Assembly (NCBI GenBank): GCA_020248915.1
Contig: JADCGP010000027.1
Location: 44,869-108,868, forward strand
From: Rubrivivax sp.
GTDB taxonomy: Bacteria; Pseudomonadota; Gammaproteobacteria; Burkholderiales; Burkholderiaceae_C
Length of the DNA stretch: 64,000 nucleotides
Reading direction: 5' to 3'
The notes beneath the pieces were generated by a model. It saw only the letters and a program-made list of their open reading frames with translations. It was not told where the DNA came from and did no database searches. A program made the position numbers and the translations under genes. This document shows, piece by piece, positions 49,162 to 58,262 of this stretch; position 1 is the first letter of the stretch, and every line of letters begins with the position of its first letter.

Positions 49162-50352
49162 CTACGTGCTTACCCCGAACAGCGCGGCTAGCCGCTCGTT
49201 CAACCACCCGAACCCCACGCGCTCCTGCTCCAGACGCAGCCGAGGCTGGTGTCGATCGAATCGGAGGTCGTCATAGACCGCCGTCTCCTCGGGCGTGAGA
49301 CGCGCCAAGTCGTGGCGCGCAGGGTCGGGCTCCTCGCCCCAGTGCAGGCGGTGAGCAAGGAGCGTCGCACGGTCCATGAGAAAGGACGCGGCGCCGGGGA
49401 AATAGCCACGCAGTTGGTCGAGGATGGCGAATCCGTGGGTGTCGATGTCGCCCCAGTACTGCAGCTGGCATCGATGCAGCCACTGGGCGCGCGCCAGCGC
49501 TTCCCAACCGTAGCCTGCGCCGAAGACGACCATGGCGTCCGCAGCCGGCGGGAAGGCGAGGAAGTTGGTCTCGTTCTCGGTGATGAAGACGCGCCGGGCC
49601 GGTAGCGTCAACGCCGCGAAGCTCGCGGCGTCAAGCGTGATGTCGGGCAGGCCCTTGCAGCCCGGAAGGCTGGGCAGCGATGGGTCGAGTAGGCGAAACC
49701 GAATCCGGACGGGCTTGTCCAGGAAGCCGAATCGGCGCGTGAACTGCGCGACGCCGGTCGCGTCAAGCTCGATGACTTCGGGTGGCAGAGCCAGGTCCAG
49801 CAACTCAGCCAAGACGCCTCGGTGGGCCTCGATGAACTTGCTGTCCACCCCAGGCACGTTGACCTGGCGCAGGTACACGGCCGGTCGAGGATGGGCCTGC
49901 AGCCATGCGACGACGGCCAGAAGACGATCCCAGCGGTCGACCAGATCCAGCGCCTGGATCGGCCGCCGAGACAGCCACGCCAACAGCCGCGGCTGCGCGG
50001 CCGCCGTCTGCTGCCACAGGGCCTCGAACCGCTGCGCTTGCCGAGCCTTGCCAATGAAGGCCAAGGCGTCTTGCAGGGTATCGATCCAGACGGCCGCTGG
50101 GAGCCGCTGCATGCCCTGGACGCGGTGATTCCACGCTCGCCATTCGATTCGAACCTGAGGGGTATCGCCGATGGCACGCACCCAGTCACGCGCGGCCTCG
50201 AAGCGATCGGACAGGTCCGCAGCGCTGGGTGGCTTCAAGCTCAGGCGCAGCGGCCACGAAACGATGTCCGTCACCGCCGCCCGCAGCAATTCGCCACGAT
50301 CCCACAAGCGTTGGACCTGAGCGCGCAGATCTGCCGGCGTGGTCCAGCTCAT
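49162..50352 (-). CDS. jetD: Wadjet type I nuclease subunit JetD
   Basis: JetD is the Toprim-fold nuclease that cleaves plasmid DNA after loop extrusion by JetABC. The 396-residue protein has an N-terminal DUF3322 arm domain (to about 190, with [17 protein letters not shown] at 165-181) and a C-terminal DUF2220 Toprim domain. Metal-binding residues are visible: Glu259 in ITENETNFL and Asp302/Asp304 in [11 protein letters not shown]. Its ATG overlaps the jetC stop by four bases. All catalytic positions I can recognise are intact, so the nuclease should be active. Confidence 0.94.
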   Translation of the reverse strand: MSWTTPADLRAQVQRLWDRGELLRAAVTDIVSWPLRLSLKPPSAADLSDRFEAARDWVRAIGDTPQVRIEWRAWNHRVQGMQRLPAAVWIDTLQDALAFIGKARQAQRFEALWQQTAAAQPRLLAWLSRRPIQALDLVDRWDRLLAVVAWLQAHPRPAVYLRQVNVPGVDSKFIEAHRGVLAELLDLALPPEVIELDATGVAQFTRRFGFLDKPVRIRFRLLDPSLPSLPGCKGLPDITLDAASFAALTLPARRVFITENETNFLAFPPAADAMVVFGAGYGWEALARAQWLHRCQLQYWGDIDTHGFAILDQLRGYFPGAASFLMDRATLLAHRLHWGEEPDPARHDLARLTPEETAVYDDLRFDRHQPRLRLEQERVGFGWLNERLAALFGVST

Positions 50353-53300
50353 GGTGCCGCGCCGTCTCCGGCAGCCCTGGCTTCGGCCATGCCTTCCGCC
50401 TTCTGAGTTCGGTACTCCTCAATGGACAGGCAGCGCAGCCGCGAGTCGCGTCCGCCCTCGTTGTGCACGAAGCCGACGCTGGCCACGAAGGGCTCGATGA
50501 TGTGGATCTTCTGCAGCGGCGTGACGATCAACAGCTGCAGATTGAGCTGCTGGAACAGGCGCAATCCGTACTGCGCCGACTCGTCCGACCCGCGCCCGAA
50601 AGCTTCGTCGATCACTACGAAGCGGAACGACCGCGAACGAACGGCGATCCACTCCAGCCCGAATTGGTAGGCCAGGCTCGCGGCCAGCACGGTGTAGGCC
50701 AGCTTCTCCTTCTGACCGCCCGACTTCCCGCCCGAGTCCGAGTAATGCTCGTGCTCGGCACCGTCTGCGCGCCAGCGTTCGCTGGCCGAGAACAGGAACC
50801 AGTTGCGCACGTCGGTGACCTTGGCGGTCCAGCGCCGGTCGGCGTCCGACAGCCCTTCACGGCCACGGAAGCGGTCGATGATGGCCTTGACCTGCAGGAA
50901 CTTGGCTTCCGAATACTGTTCGTCGGCCGAGCCCGTCATCGCGCCCTCGGTGCACGCCCGCAAATCGTGCTGGAAGTCGCGGATCTCCGCATCCGGGCTG
51001 GGCAGCGCCACCAGCTTGATGGTCCGGCCGGGGTTGTAGTCGATGGCTTGGAGCGACTGGTTAATGAAGTCGACGCGCTCCTTGATCGTCTCGCGCTCGC
51101 GGGCGAGCTGCGCGTTGAAGTTGGCGATCTCGTTGATGGTGTTGACGTTCAGCAGCTCCTTGAAGCGCGCCTCGAATCGCGGCAGGTCGTCGCTCTTCAA
51201 TCCGGCGAGCATCCGCTCGTACTCCGGCAGCGCCGCCAGGCTCACGTCCATCTCGACGGTCTCGGCCTTGAACTCCTCCTTGAAGCCGCGCATGGCATTG
51301 ACGATGCGCTCGGTCAGACGGGCCAGGCGCTTGTCCTCCGCGTCGATGCGCTCCTGCAGCCACTTGCGCACCTCCTGCTCCCGGTTGTCGCAGGACTCGA
51401 CCGACAGTTGATGCTCGCCCAGCGCCTGCGAGCGCCAGCCATCCAGGCGCTCGATATGCGTCGCGGTCAGCGGCAAGTCGTTCCACACGCTGCCGGCCTG
51501 ATCCCGCATCGCCTGCGCTGTCTCACGCTTGCTCTTGACCTCGCCTCGCTTGCCCAACGCGTCGGACCGCTTGACCTCCAGCTCGCCAAACCGCTCCTGT
51601 GCGGCCTTGAGCTGGCGCCCCAACTCTTGCAGGGTGTCGTATGCGGCTTCCAGCCGCGCGCGCTCCTCGGTGAGTCCAGCAATCTGGCGGGCCAGGCTCA
51701 TCCAGTCGATATCCGCAAAGCGCGTGAACTCCTCCAGCTTGCTGAGTGCATCGAGCCGGCCCCGCAGTTCGTTGCGCGCTTGGCTGATCTCGCCAATGCG
51801 CTGCCCGAGCAGGGCCAGCTTTGCCTCCAGACGCTCCCGTTGGTCTCGCAAGGCCCGCAGCTTGTCGGCATTGCTCCAGCCGAGCACATAGCGGCTGCGG
51901 TCGTCGATCCGGCTGCGGTCGTCCTTCTCGTGGCGACCGCTCGGGTCCTTGATCTGACCGGAGCGAGTGATGGCGCGCGCCTCGCGGCGAAACTGCTCTG
52001 CGGTGTCGCAGCAGGCGACGTCGAAGCGCTGGCGAAGCTCCTGCTCCAGCCACTCATCGTGTGGTGAATCGGTCTTGATGGCGAGCTTGCGCACCAGCGA
52101 CTGCGGATGCAGCGCCGCGCTTTGCGCCGCCTTTCGCGGACGCACATGGAAGTACACCAGGCGGGCACCCAGCTGCTGACGGTCCACCCAGTCCACAACG
52201 GCCTTGTACTGCCCGTCCGGAACCAGCAGCGCGAGGCCGAAGCCGCGCAGCAGCCGCTCGGCGGCACCCTCCCAATCGCGCTCATCGTCGCGCACCTGGA
52301 TGAGCTCGCCCGCGAAAGGCAGTTCGTCCTCTCCGATCGCCAGCGCCGCACACAGCGCGTCGCGAATGCGGATCTGTGCAGCGTCGATGTTGCTCTTGCG
52401 CCGCTGGAGACTGTCGATCTCCTCGGACAGGGCGGCGTGTTCTTCACGGCCCTTGCGGAACGTGAAGTCCTCTTCGCGCTCGCGGTTGTCCAAGTCGGCA
52501 ATGCGCTCGCGCAAGCCTTCGGCACGCTGGCTGATGCCTTGTTGCTGGATGAGGAAGCCTGCTTCATCCCCCGGCGCCGACTCATCGATGCGGGCCAGCA
52601 GCTCTTGGAAGCGGTCTGACCTTTTCTGGCGTTGGACCTTCTCCCCCTCCAGGCGGCAAATCTCTGCCGCCAGCTCCTCCAGGCGGTCGCCGCCGTTGTC
52701 GCGCAGGGCCCGCTCCAGGCGGCCGACTGCAACGCGCTCGGTCTCACGCTGCGCATCCAGGCGCTCGATCTGCGCATCCAGCCGGGCTGCGTCGTCCGCC
52801 AGCAAGTCGAGGCGGCGGTCCAGCAGCTCGCCCCTGAGCCGGGCGAAATACGGTCGAAGCTGATCGCGCGCATCGCGCCAGCCCTGAATCTCGGCTGCGA
52901 GCAGCTGGTGGCGCGCGCCGTCGTCGACCAGGGGCGTCAGCAAGTCCACCTGCCGCTTGGCCTTGAGCACGGCCTGGTGCGCCCGGTCCAGGTCGTCGAA
53001 GTGGCGGATCAGGGCCTCGATGCGTTGCCCCGAGTCGAAGGGTTCCAGCATGTGGCTGCGTACGAAGTCAGTGAGGTTGCCCACCGACTTCATCGAGACC
53101 GTCTGGTGGAACAGCTCCAAGGCCTGCTCGTGCTCGATGCCGAAGCGCCGGCGGAACCAGGCCCCATACGGCGGGAAGCTGTCGAACAGTTCGCAGCCCG
53201 CGCCCCGCAGCTTCTTGCGCAGGGCAGTGATGTCACTGCCGAAGCCGCTGAAGTCATCAGTGATGGTCAATGCCCGCTCAGCCGCCACAAACAGGCGTGC

Positions 53301-53762
53301 GGGTTGGCCCTGCGGGTCCTTCAGCCAGAAGACCTGGGCCAGCGTCACGGCCTGGTCATAGCCCTCGTTGCGGAAGACGCCCAGGATGACCGAGTAGCTC
53401 GACGCATCGCGCAGCGCCACGGGCCGGGCGCTGCCCGTCACCTCATTGCGCTCGCTCTTGTAGTGGCCCAGCACGTAGGACCGCAAGGAGCGCTCGCGGG
53501 AATCTGCCCCGGCCGCCTTGTTGTAGGCCACGCGATGCGCCGGCACGAGCAAGGTCGTGATGGCATCGACCAGCGTGGACTTGCCCGAACCGATGTCGCC
53601 CGTGAGCAGGCCATTGCGCCCGTCGAGCTCGTAGCGCCAGACACGCTTGTCGAAGGTGCCCCAGTTCAGAACTTCCAACCGCTGCAGCCGAAAGCCCACC
53701 CGGGTGTCGTCGACCACGAAGTCCAGCCCCCATGTCCCGTCGTCCATCGGCGCTTCAAGCAT
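50349..53762 (-). CDS. jetC: Wadjet type I SMC-like ATPase JetC
   Basis: JetC is the SMC/MukB-like motor of Wadjet. The 1137-residue protein has Walker [10 protein letters not shown] (55-63) near the N-terminus, a long central coiled coil interrupted by a hinge-like globular part (around 470-620), the ABC signature SGGQKEK (about 1014) and Walker [14 protein letters not shown] (Asp-Glu about 1052-1053). Both nucleotide-binding halves are intact, so ATP-driven DNA loop extrusion is expected. The start overlaps the jetB stop by eight bases; an internal ATG five codons later is possible. Confidence 0.95.
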   Translation of the reverse strand: MLEAPMDDGTWGLDFVVDDTRVGFRLQRLEVLNWGTFDKRVWRYELDGRNGLLTGDIGSGKSTLVDAITTLLVPAHRVAYNKAAGADSRERSLRSYVLGHYKSERNEVTGSARPVALRDASSYSVILGVFRNEGYDQAVTLAQVFWLKDPQGQPARLFVAAERALTITDDFSGFGSDITALRKKLRGAGCELFDSFPPYGAWFRRRFGIEHEQALELFHQTVSMKSVGNLTDFVRSHMLEPFDSGQRIEALIRHFDDLDRAHQAVLKAKRQVDLLTPLVDDGARHQLLAAEIQGWRDARDQLRPYFARLRGELLDRRLDLLADDAARLDAQIERLDAQRETERVAVGRLERALRDNGGDRLEELAAEICRLEGEKVQRQKRSDRFQELLARIDESAPGDEAGFLIQQQGISQRAEGLRERIADLDNREREEDFTFRKGREEHAALSEEIDSLQRRKSNIDAAQIRIRDALCAALAIGEDELPFAGELIQVRDDERDWEGAAERLLRGFGLALLVPDGQYKAVVDWVDRQQLGARLVYFHVRPRKAAQSAALHPQSLVRKLAIKTDSPHDEWLEQELRQRFDVACCDTAEQFRREARAITRSGQIKDPSGRHEKDDRSRIDDRSRYVLGWSNADKLRALRDQRERLEAKLALLGQRIGEISQARNELRGRLDALSKLEEFTRFADIDWMSLARQIAGLTEERARLEAAYDTLQELGRQLKAAQERFGELEVKRSDALGKRGEVKSKRETAQAMRDQAGSVWNDLPLTATHIERLDGWRSQALGEHQLSVESCDNREQEVRKWLQERIDAEDKRLARLTERIVNAMRGFKEEFKAETVEMDVSLAALPEYERMLAGLKSDDLPRFEARFKELLNVNTINEIANFNAQLARERETIKERVDFINQSLQAIDYNPGRTIKLVALPSPDAEIRDFQHDLRACTEGAMTGSADEQYSEAKFLQVKAIIDRFRGREGLSDADRRWTAKVTDVRNWFLFSASERWRADGAEHEHYSDSGGKSGGQKEKLAYTVLAASLAYQFGLEWIAVRSRSFRFVVIDEAFGRGSDESAQYGLRLFQQLNLQLLIVTPLQKIHIIEPFVASVGFVHNEGGRDSRLRCLSIEEYRTQKAEGMAEARAAGDGAAP

Positions 53763-54462
53763 CGGCCACTCCTTTGCTGGCCGCCTTGTCGGTCGCTTCG
53801 GCAGGCGCTGAGGACAGCGCCGTGCGGTAGACCTCCAGCCGCGCGTCGAACTCCGCCAGCCACTGCGCGTCGACGAAAGCCTTCAGGATGCGCCGCACCT
53901 CGTAGTGGCCTCTGTCCTGGCCACCGCCAGCAGCAGGCTTGAGCCGGCGCAGAAAGCCCAGATCGACCACCTTGGTGATCGTCGCGTCCACTTGGTCGAT
54001 CAGCCGGGCCTCGTTCGTGCCATCGGGCAGAAACACCCGCATCAGCTCTGCGATGTCGTCACGCGAGAGCACCAGTCGGGTGTCCCCACCGCCTGCGTCG
54101 AACTCGGCCATGCGCTTGCGCAGCAGCGCCAGCATCAGGCTCACCGGGTAGGAAAGCGGCCGGCGTGCGACAAGCCTTGGCAGGCGCGGGGCCCCCTCAG
54201 CCTCGTCCGGGTCCGGACGACTCTTCAGGAAGGCGTGGCCTTCGGCCTCGTCCAGCACCAGGTCGAGCAGCAGCACGGCGGCCTGTTCCCGCACCCGCGC
54301 CTGCAGGCGCAGCAGGCTGGCCCACAGGCGCTCATCGTCGTCGCGGTAGAGCACACCCTTGAGCAGGTGCACCATCAGCTGCGACAACTCGGGCACCGCC
54401 GGCAGCACGCTGGGCGGCGTCTCCACCGAATCGTCCTCGTGCCGTGCGTCGTCCGTGTTCAT
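53755..54462 (-). CDS. jetB: Wadjet type I kleisin-associated subunit JetB (DUF4194)
   Basis: JetB is the KITE/MukE-like winged-helix subunit of the Wadjet motor complex. The 235-residue protein carries the DUF4194 pattern: [40 protein letters not shown], then the acidic loop [20 protein letters not shown] and [13 protein letters not shown] near the C-terminal wing. The ATG at [11 protein letters not shown] is used; the frame continues upstream but without family similarity and would nearly reach the jetA stop region. It is 23 bases after jetA. Confidence 0.92.
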   Translation of the reverse strand: MNTDDARHEDDSVETPPSVLPAVPELSQLMVHLLKGVLYRDDDERLWASLLRLQARVREQAAVLLLDLVLDEAEGHAFLKSRPDPDEAEGAPRLPRLVARRPLSYPVSLMLALLRKRMAEFDAGGGDTRLVLSRDDIAELMRVFLPDGTNEARLIDQVDATITKVVDLGFLRRLKPAAGGGQDRGHYEVRRILKAFVDAQWLAEFDARLEVYRTALSSAPAEATDKAASKGVADA

Positions 54463-54485
54463 GTCTCCCTGGCCCCTCGATACCG

Positions 54486-55958
54486 TCAGCGCGTGAAGAT
54501 CACGCGCGGCAAGCGCGCCTCGCGCGTCACGGCTTCGCCCACTGCATTGCGGGCCAGCCAACGGATCGGCTCCTCCACAGCCTCGTCGACCAGGGCGCGC
54601 AGGCCCTCCAGGCCGTCGCCGCCGTCCCCGGCGTGGGCCAGCTCCAGGTAGGCCACCAGTTCGGCCAGGCCCTGGTGCAGAGGCTCGGCATCCAGCAGCT
54701 CACGAAGCGTGATCAGTGGCTGGCGGCGCAGTACCCGTTGAACAGCCGAGCGCAGGCGCGCCTTGTCCACCACGATCTGGTCGAACAGGCGCGCGGTGTC
54801 AATGTCTTCCTCGCCAGCCACGAGCGCCATATCAACCAGGCGCGGCTTCACGCTCGGCGTGAACAACGGCCTCTCCAGCGGCAGTTCGATGTCCGCCGCC
54901 ATCGCGTCGATGTGCATCACCGAGCCAGCGGGCGTCGCCCCGCGCAGAGCCAGCGCCTTGCTCTCGATACCGTGCAGCAAGTCAAGAATGCGGCGGTTCT
55001 CCAGAAAGGCCCGGTCGTCCAGGAAGCGGCGCAACTGCTGCGACAGCTGGGCCACCGTGCGCTGCGTGTGCTCGCCTGCCTCCAGCCAGTCGTGATGCAC
55101 GCGGCGGGTGCGTGGTTCGGGCTTCAGCGCCACGACGGCGGGCAGCGCCAGCACCTGATCCAGCCGCTCGGAGAGTTCCTCCTGTCGCCGGCTGGACATG
55201 AGGAAGTCCCAGAAAGCGCGGAAGCTGCGGCCCTGGTCGGAGTCCCCGATGGCATCGCGCTCGCCCATGATTTCGTCGAGCAGCGCACCCTTGGCGCCTT
55301 CCCACAGCGCGATCTTCTCGCGCACCTTGCGGTCGAGCCCGCGGAAGTTGTGTTCCACCTCGCGGAAGTCGGCCAGCAGCTCGCGCGCCAGTTGCTGGAA
55401 CTGCTGAAAGCGGTCCTTGACCGCCGTGTCGTCCAGCAGCGGTACGTCACCGGCCAGCACGCGGGCGATTTCTGCGTCCAACTCGTCGCGCTTCTTGCGC
55501 AGGTCGGCCACGCGCTTGATCGGGTCGGCCTCGGTGCCGGCGCTGATCTGCTCCAGCAGCGCGAAGAGCGTGAGCAGGCGCGATTCGGTGCCAACGAATG
55601 GGCGCTCGGTCAGCGTCAGCAACCAGGCGATGGCCTTCTCGGTGGCGGGCGTCAGGTCGAACTGCGCCTCGTCCGTGCCCGGCTTGTAGAACTTGCGCAG
55701 CCAGCCCTTGTCGGGCGCGGCCCAGTCGTTCAGGTAGTCCTGCGCGCCCTTCGGGTACGCCTCCGGTCCCAACTGCTCGCGCAGGGCGAACAGCTCGTCC
55801 TCCAGCGCCTCCGCAAGATCGGCCTCGCTCATCACGCGCACGTTGGGCGCCACGAACACCCGGTGCAGGAAGCTCGCCACCAGCGGCGCGTGCGGCGAGG
55901 CCAGCAAGCGCCAGGCGGGGTGGCGGTCGCGTAAGGCGCTGAGGGTGGCGTGGTCCAT
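54486..55958 (-). CDS. jetA: Wadjet type I kleisin subunit JetA (DUF3375)
   Basis: JetA is the MukF-like kleisin of the complex. The 490-residue protein is a full DUF3375 member: MDHATLSALRDRHPAWRLL at the start, ALEDELFALREQLG, a central coiled coil (about 160-250), FRAFWDFLMSSRRQEELSER, and a C-terminal winged domain with LITLRELLDAEPLHQGLAEL. It is the first gene of jetABCD. Only nine bases separate its ATG from the stop of the hsdS remnant, and no ribosome binding site is visible, so it may be translated by coupling to the remnant. DUF3375 defines this as Wadjet type I. Confidence 0.94.
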   Translation of the reverse strand: MDHATLSALRDRHPAWRLLASPHAPLVASFLHRVFVAPNVRVMSEADLAEALEDELFALREQLGPEAYPKGAQDYLNDWAAPDKGWLRKFYKPGTDEAQFDLTPATEKAIAWLLTLTERPFVGTESRLLTLFALLEQISAGTEADPIKRVADLRKKRDELDAEIARVLAGDVPLLDDTAVKDRFQQFQQLARELLADFREVEHNFRGLDRKVREKIALWEGAKGALLDEIMGERDAIGDSDQGRSFRAFWDFLMSSRRQEELSERLDQVLALPAVVALKPEPRTRRVHHDWLEAGEHTQRTVAQLSQQLRRFLDDRAFLENRRILDLLHGIESKALALRGATPAGSVMHIDAMAADIELPLERPLFTPSVKPRLVDMALVAGEEDIDTARLFDQIVVDKARLRSAVQRVLRRQPLITLRELLDAEPLHQGLAELVAYLELAHAGDGGDGLEGLRALVDEAVEEPIRWLARNAVGEAVTREARLPRVIFTR

Positions 55959-55967
55959 GGCCCAGGG

Positions 55968-56432
55968 CTACGCGGCCGCGTCGGGCGGGTTGGCGGCGGC
56001 CAGGTGAGCCAGTGCCGCGGCTTCCGAGTCCTCGATGGCGATTTCCACCGCACGCTTGGCGGCGTCGAGAAGCCGGGTGGCCCGCTGGCGGGCGTGGGCC
56101 GACTGGCGCACTGCATCCTGCACCTGCGCCTGCACGCTGGGCGCAATGGCGGGGATCGGCAGCGCCAGCAGGTCGGACTCCGAGATGGCCGGGTACATGG
56201 TGGCGCTGGTGTGCAGGTCCATCAGCTCGCAGACGAGTGGCAGCCGCAGGAAAGTCAAGAGCACTTCGCCACTGATCCCTTGCGGCTGCAGCACCACGAA
56301 TCCGGATGAGCACACGGCGCCATCCTGTTCAGGAGCGACAAGGGCACTCAAGCGGCGGATGGGGCGCACCGTGGAGGTGATGACGTCTCCTGCTCGGACA
56401 TGCTGAGTCGCGCGGCTGGGGGCTTCGGCCAT
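55968..56432 (-). pseudogene. Truncated type I restriction specificity subunit (HsdS), C-terminal part
   Basis: The 154 residues match only the end of a target-recognition domain and conserved helix of HsdS: RAGDVITSTVRPIRRLSALV, GAVCSSGFVVL, then TMYPAISESDLLALPIPAIA and a helix with KRAVEIAIEDSE. A full HsdS has about 400 residues with two such domains, so the N-terminal two thirds are missing, as are hsdM and hsdR. The frame stays open to 56519, next to the tRNA-Ala terminator, which is where the deletion junction probably is. It now lies directly upstream of jetA and could only serve as a translated leader. Confidence 0.78.
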
Positions 56433-56520
56433 CGGCACGGTGGGGAATGGCACCCGTCGGCCAGCGGCAAGGCACCGCATCAACCCGCGAACCCGCGCCA
56501 GTACTGGCGATCCGGGCAAG

Positions 56521-56545
56521 AAAAAAGCCAGGCGAGACGCCTGAC
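56521..56545 (-). terminator. Intrinsic terminator of tRNA-Ala
   Basis: Read on the minus strand, GTCAGGCG and CGCCTGGC form an 8-bp stem (one G-U pair) with loop TCT, followed by six Ts. It starts 11 bases after the CCA of tRNA-Ala and marks the last core-genome sequence before the hsdS remnant. Confidence 0.9.
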
Positions 56546-56556
56546 TTCCAAAACGG

Positions 56557-56632
<76 letters not shown>

Positions 56633-56722
56633 ACGTGAGCCGAGAATTCTAGCAGCCCGTCGGGCCGTGCCGGCCGCGGCTAACATCCGCCGCCGCTGTC
56701 CACCGCACGAGGAGACCGACGG

Positions 56723-57589
56723 ATGCGAGCGCGCCACGACCCTGCCTGGCTGCAGGCGCAGTACGACAACCGGGCCCGGGTGCCCGGCTTCGCGGGCCAC
56801 CTCGAGCGTTGGGCGTCCGCCTCGCGCCTGGTGCGCGAGCAGGCTCCCTGCACGCTCGACCTGCCCTACGGCGAAGGGCCCGGCGCGACGCTCGACGTGT
56901 TCCCGCCGACGCGGCCGGTCGCCGGCGGCGCGCCGGTGCTCGTGGTGATCCACGGCGGCTACTGGCGCGCGCTGGACAAGAGCGACTTTTCCTACGTCGC
57001 CCCGGCCTTCACCGAGGCCGGGGCGCTGGTGCTGGTGCCGAACTACGCGCTTGCCCCCGCGGTGGACATCGAGCACATCGTGCTGCAGATGACGCAGGCC
57101 GTGGCCTGGGCGTGGCGCAACGCCGCCGCCCACGGCGGCAACCCGGCGCGCATCGCGGTCGCGGGGCACTCGGCGGGCGGGCACCTGGCGGCGATGCTGC
57201 TGTCCTGCCGCTGGAAGCAAGTGGGCGACGACCTGCCCGCGCAGCCGCTCGCCGGTGCGCTGTCGATCTCGGGCGTCTACGACCTCGAGCCGCTGCGCCA
57301 CACGCCCTTCCTGCAGGCAGACCTGCGGCTGACGCCGGCAGCGGTGGCGCGGCTGTCGCCGGCCTTCTTCCCGCGGCCCAAGGGCGGGCAGCTGTACGCG
57401 GTGGTGGGGCTGGAGGAGAGCGACGAGTTCCTGCGCCAGAACCAGCTGATCCGCGACGTGTGGGGCCCGACCACGGTGCCGGTGTGCGAGACCGTGGCGC
57501 TGACGAACCACTTCTCGGTGGTCGAGGGGCTGGCCGACCCGAAGGCCCGGGTCCACCATCTGGCGCTGCGGCTGCTCGGGCTGGCCTGA
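56723..57589 (+). CDS. Alpha/beta hydrolase, kynurenine formamidase/esterase-like
   Basis: This 288-residue serine hydrolase has an oxyanion motif VIHGGYWRALDKSDFSY and nucleophile elbow VAGHSAGGHLAAML (Ser at about 154); the late TNHFSVVEGLADP supplies the His. These features fit the BD-FAE/kynurenine-formamidase-like group, which often hydrolyse formamides or small esters. No kynurenine pathway genes are adjacent, so the substrate is open. GAGGAG precedes the ATG by a suitable distance. It is the first core gene to the right of tRNA-Ala. Confidence 0.87.
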   Translation: MRARHDPAWLQAQYDNRARVPGFAGHLERWASASRLVREQAPCTLDLPYGEGPGATLDVFPPTRPVAGGAPVLVVIHGGYWRALDKSDFSYVAPAFTEAGALVLVPNYALAPAVDIEHIVLQMTQAVAWAWRNAAAHGGNPARIAVAGHSAGGHLAAMLLSCRWKQVGDDLPAQPLAGALSISGVYDLEPLRHTPFLQADLRLTPAAVARLSPAFFPRPKGGQLYAVVGLEESDEFLRQNQLIRDVWGPTTVPVCETVALTNHFSVVEGLADPKARVHHLALRLLGLA

Positions 57590-57643
57590 TCCCGGGCCGC
57601 CGCCTGGCGCGGCGCCGGGCTATGGCCCGCATCAAGGTTTTGT

Positions 57644-57664
57644 ATTGTCCTTGTCGTGGACAGT
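57644..57664. promoter_or_regulatory. Imperfect palindrome upstream of rubrerythrin
   Basis: ATTGTCC and GGACAGT, separated by seven bases, form an inverted repeat with one mismatch, 104 bases before the rubrerythrin start in the only A/T-rich part of the leader. Its TTGTCC and a following TGTTAG could also be -35 and -10 elements (15-base spacer). Oxidative-stress or iron regulators bind sites of this size, but I cannot name one. Confidence 0.45.
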
Positions 57665-57767
57665 CTGTTAGCGTCTCACCCCGGTCGTGCCATCGCAGCG
57701 CCCGCTTCGGCGGCACACGATCGATTCCCGCGTACCAACCCCCGTCTTCGAAGAGGAGCACACCACC

Positions 57768-58190
57768 ATGGGCTTGAAGGGTTCCAAGACCGAGCAGAAC
57801 CTGAAGGACGCCTTCGCCGGCGAATCGCAGGCCAACCGCCGCTACCTGTACTTCGCAAACAAGGCCGACGTGGAGGGCCAGAACGACGTGGCCGCGCTGT
57901 TCCGCAGCACCGCCGAAGGCGAGACCGGTCACGCGCACGGCCACCTGGAGTTCCTGGAGCAGGGCTCGGGTGACCCGGCCACCGGCCTGCCGATCGGCAG
58001 CAGCCGCCAGAACCTGATGGCGGCCGTCGCTGGCGAGACGCACGAGTACACCGACATGTACCCGGGCATGGCCAAGACGGCGCGCGACGAAGGCTTCGAC
58101 GAGATCGCCGACTGGTTCGAGACGCTCGCCAAGGCCGAGCGCTCGCACGCCAACCGCTACCAGAAGGCCCTCGACGCGCTCGTCGACTGA
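57768..58190 (+). CDS. Rubrerythrin
   Basis: This 140-residue diiron protein reduces hydrogen peroxide. Metal ligands are visible: Glu19 ([10 protein letters not shown]), Glu52 and His55 ([10 protein letters not shown]), Glu90 and Glu93 (GETHEY) and Glu124 with His127 (AERSHANRY). The C-terminal rubredoxin domain of classical rubrerythrin is absent, so electrons must come from a separate donor; the Fe-S oxidoreductase next door is a candidate. The ATG at MGLKGSK follows GAGGAG; the frame open further upstream lacks family sequence. Confidence 0.94.
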   Translation: MGLKGSKTEQNLKDAFAGESQANRRYLYFANKADVEGQNDVAALFRSTAEGETGHAHGHLEFLEQGSGDPATGLPIGSSRQNLMAAVAGETHEYTDMYPGMAKTARDEGFDEIADWFETLAKAERSHANRYQKALDALVD

Positions 58191-58209
58191 CACCTGTCGC
58201 GGCGGTCGG

Positions 58210-58238
58210 ACAAGGGGCCGCGTGCCCCTTGTTCTTTT
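58210..58238 (+). terminator. Intrinsic terminator or attenuator after rubrerythrin
   Basis: ACAAGGGGC and GCCCCTTGT form a 9-bp stem with a five-base loop followed by TCTTTT. It lies inside the gap before the Fe-S gene, so most transcripts may stop here and rubrerythrin would be made in excess over the two downstream proteins. Confidence 0.8.
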
Positions 58239-58262
58239 CCTGCCCCACCCACGGACCCTGCC

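Larger units (their letters stand above)
47909..56519. other. Defence island abutting the tRNA-Ala gene
   Basis: Fic, jetD, jetC, jetB, jetA and an hsdS remnant are all on the minus strand and are visibly richer in A/T than the flanking genes. The right boundary is sharp at the tRNA-Ala terminator. The left boundary lies between the fic stop and the WYL gene. No integrase, transposase or direct repeat of the tRNA end was found, so the mobilising element is lost or was never site-specific. Confidence 0.6.
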
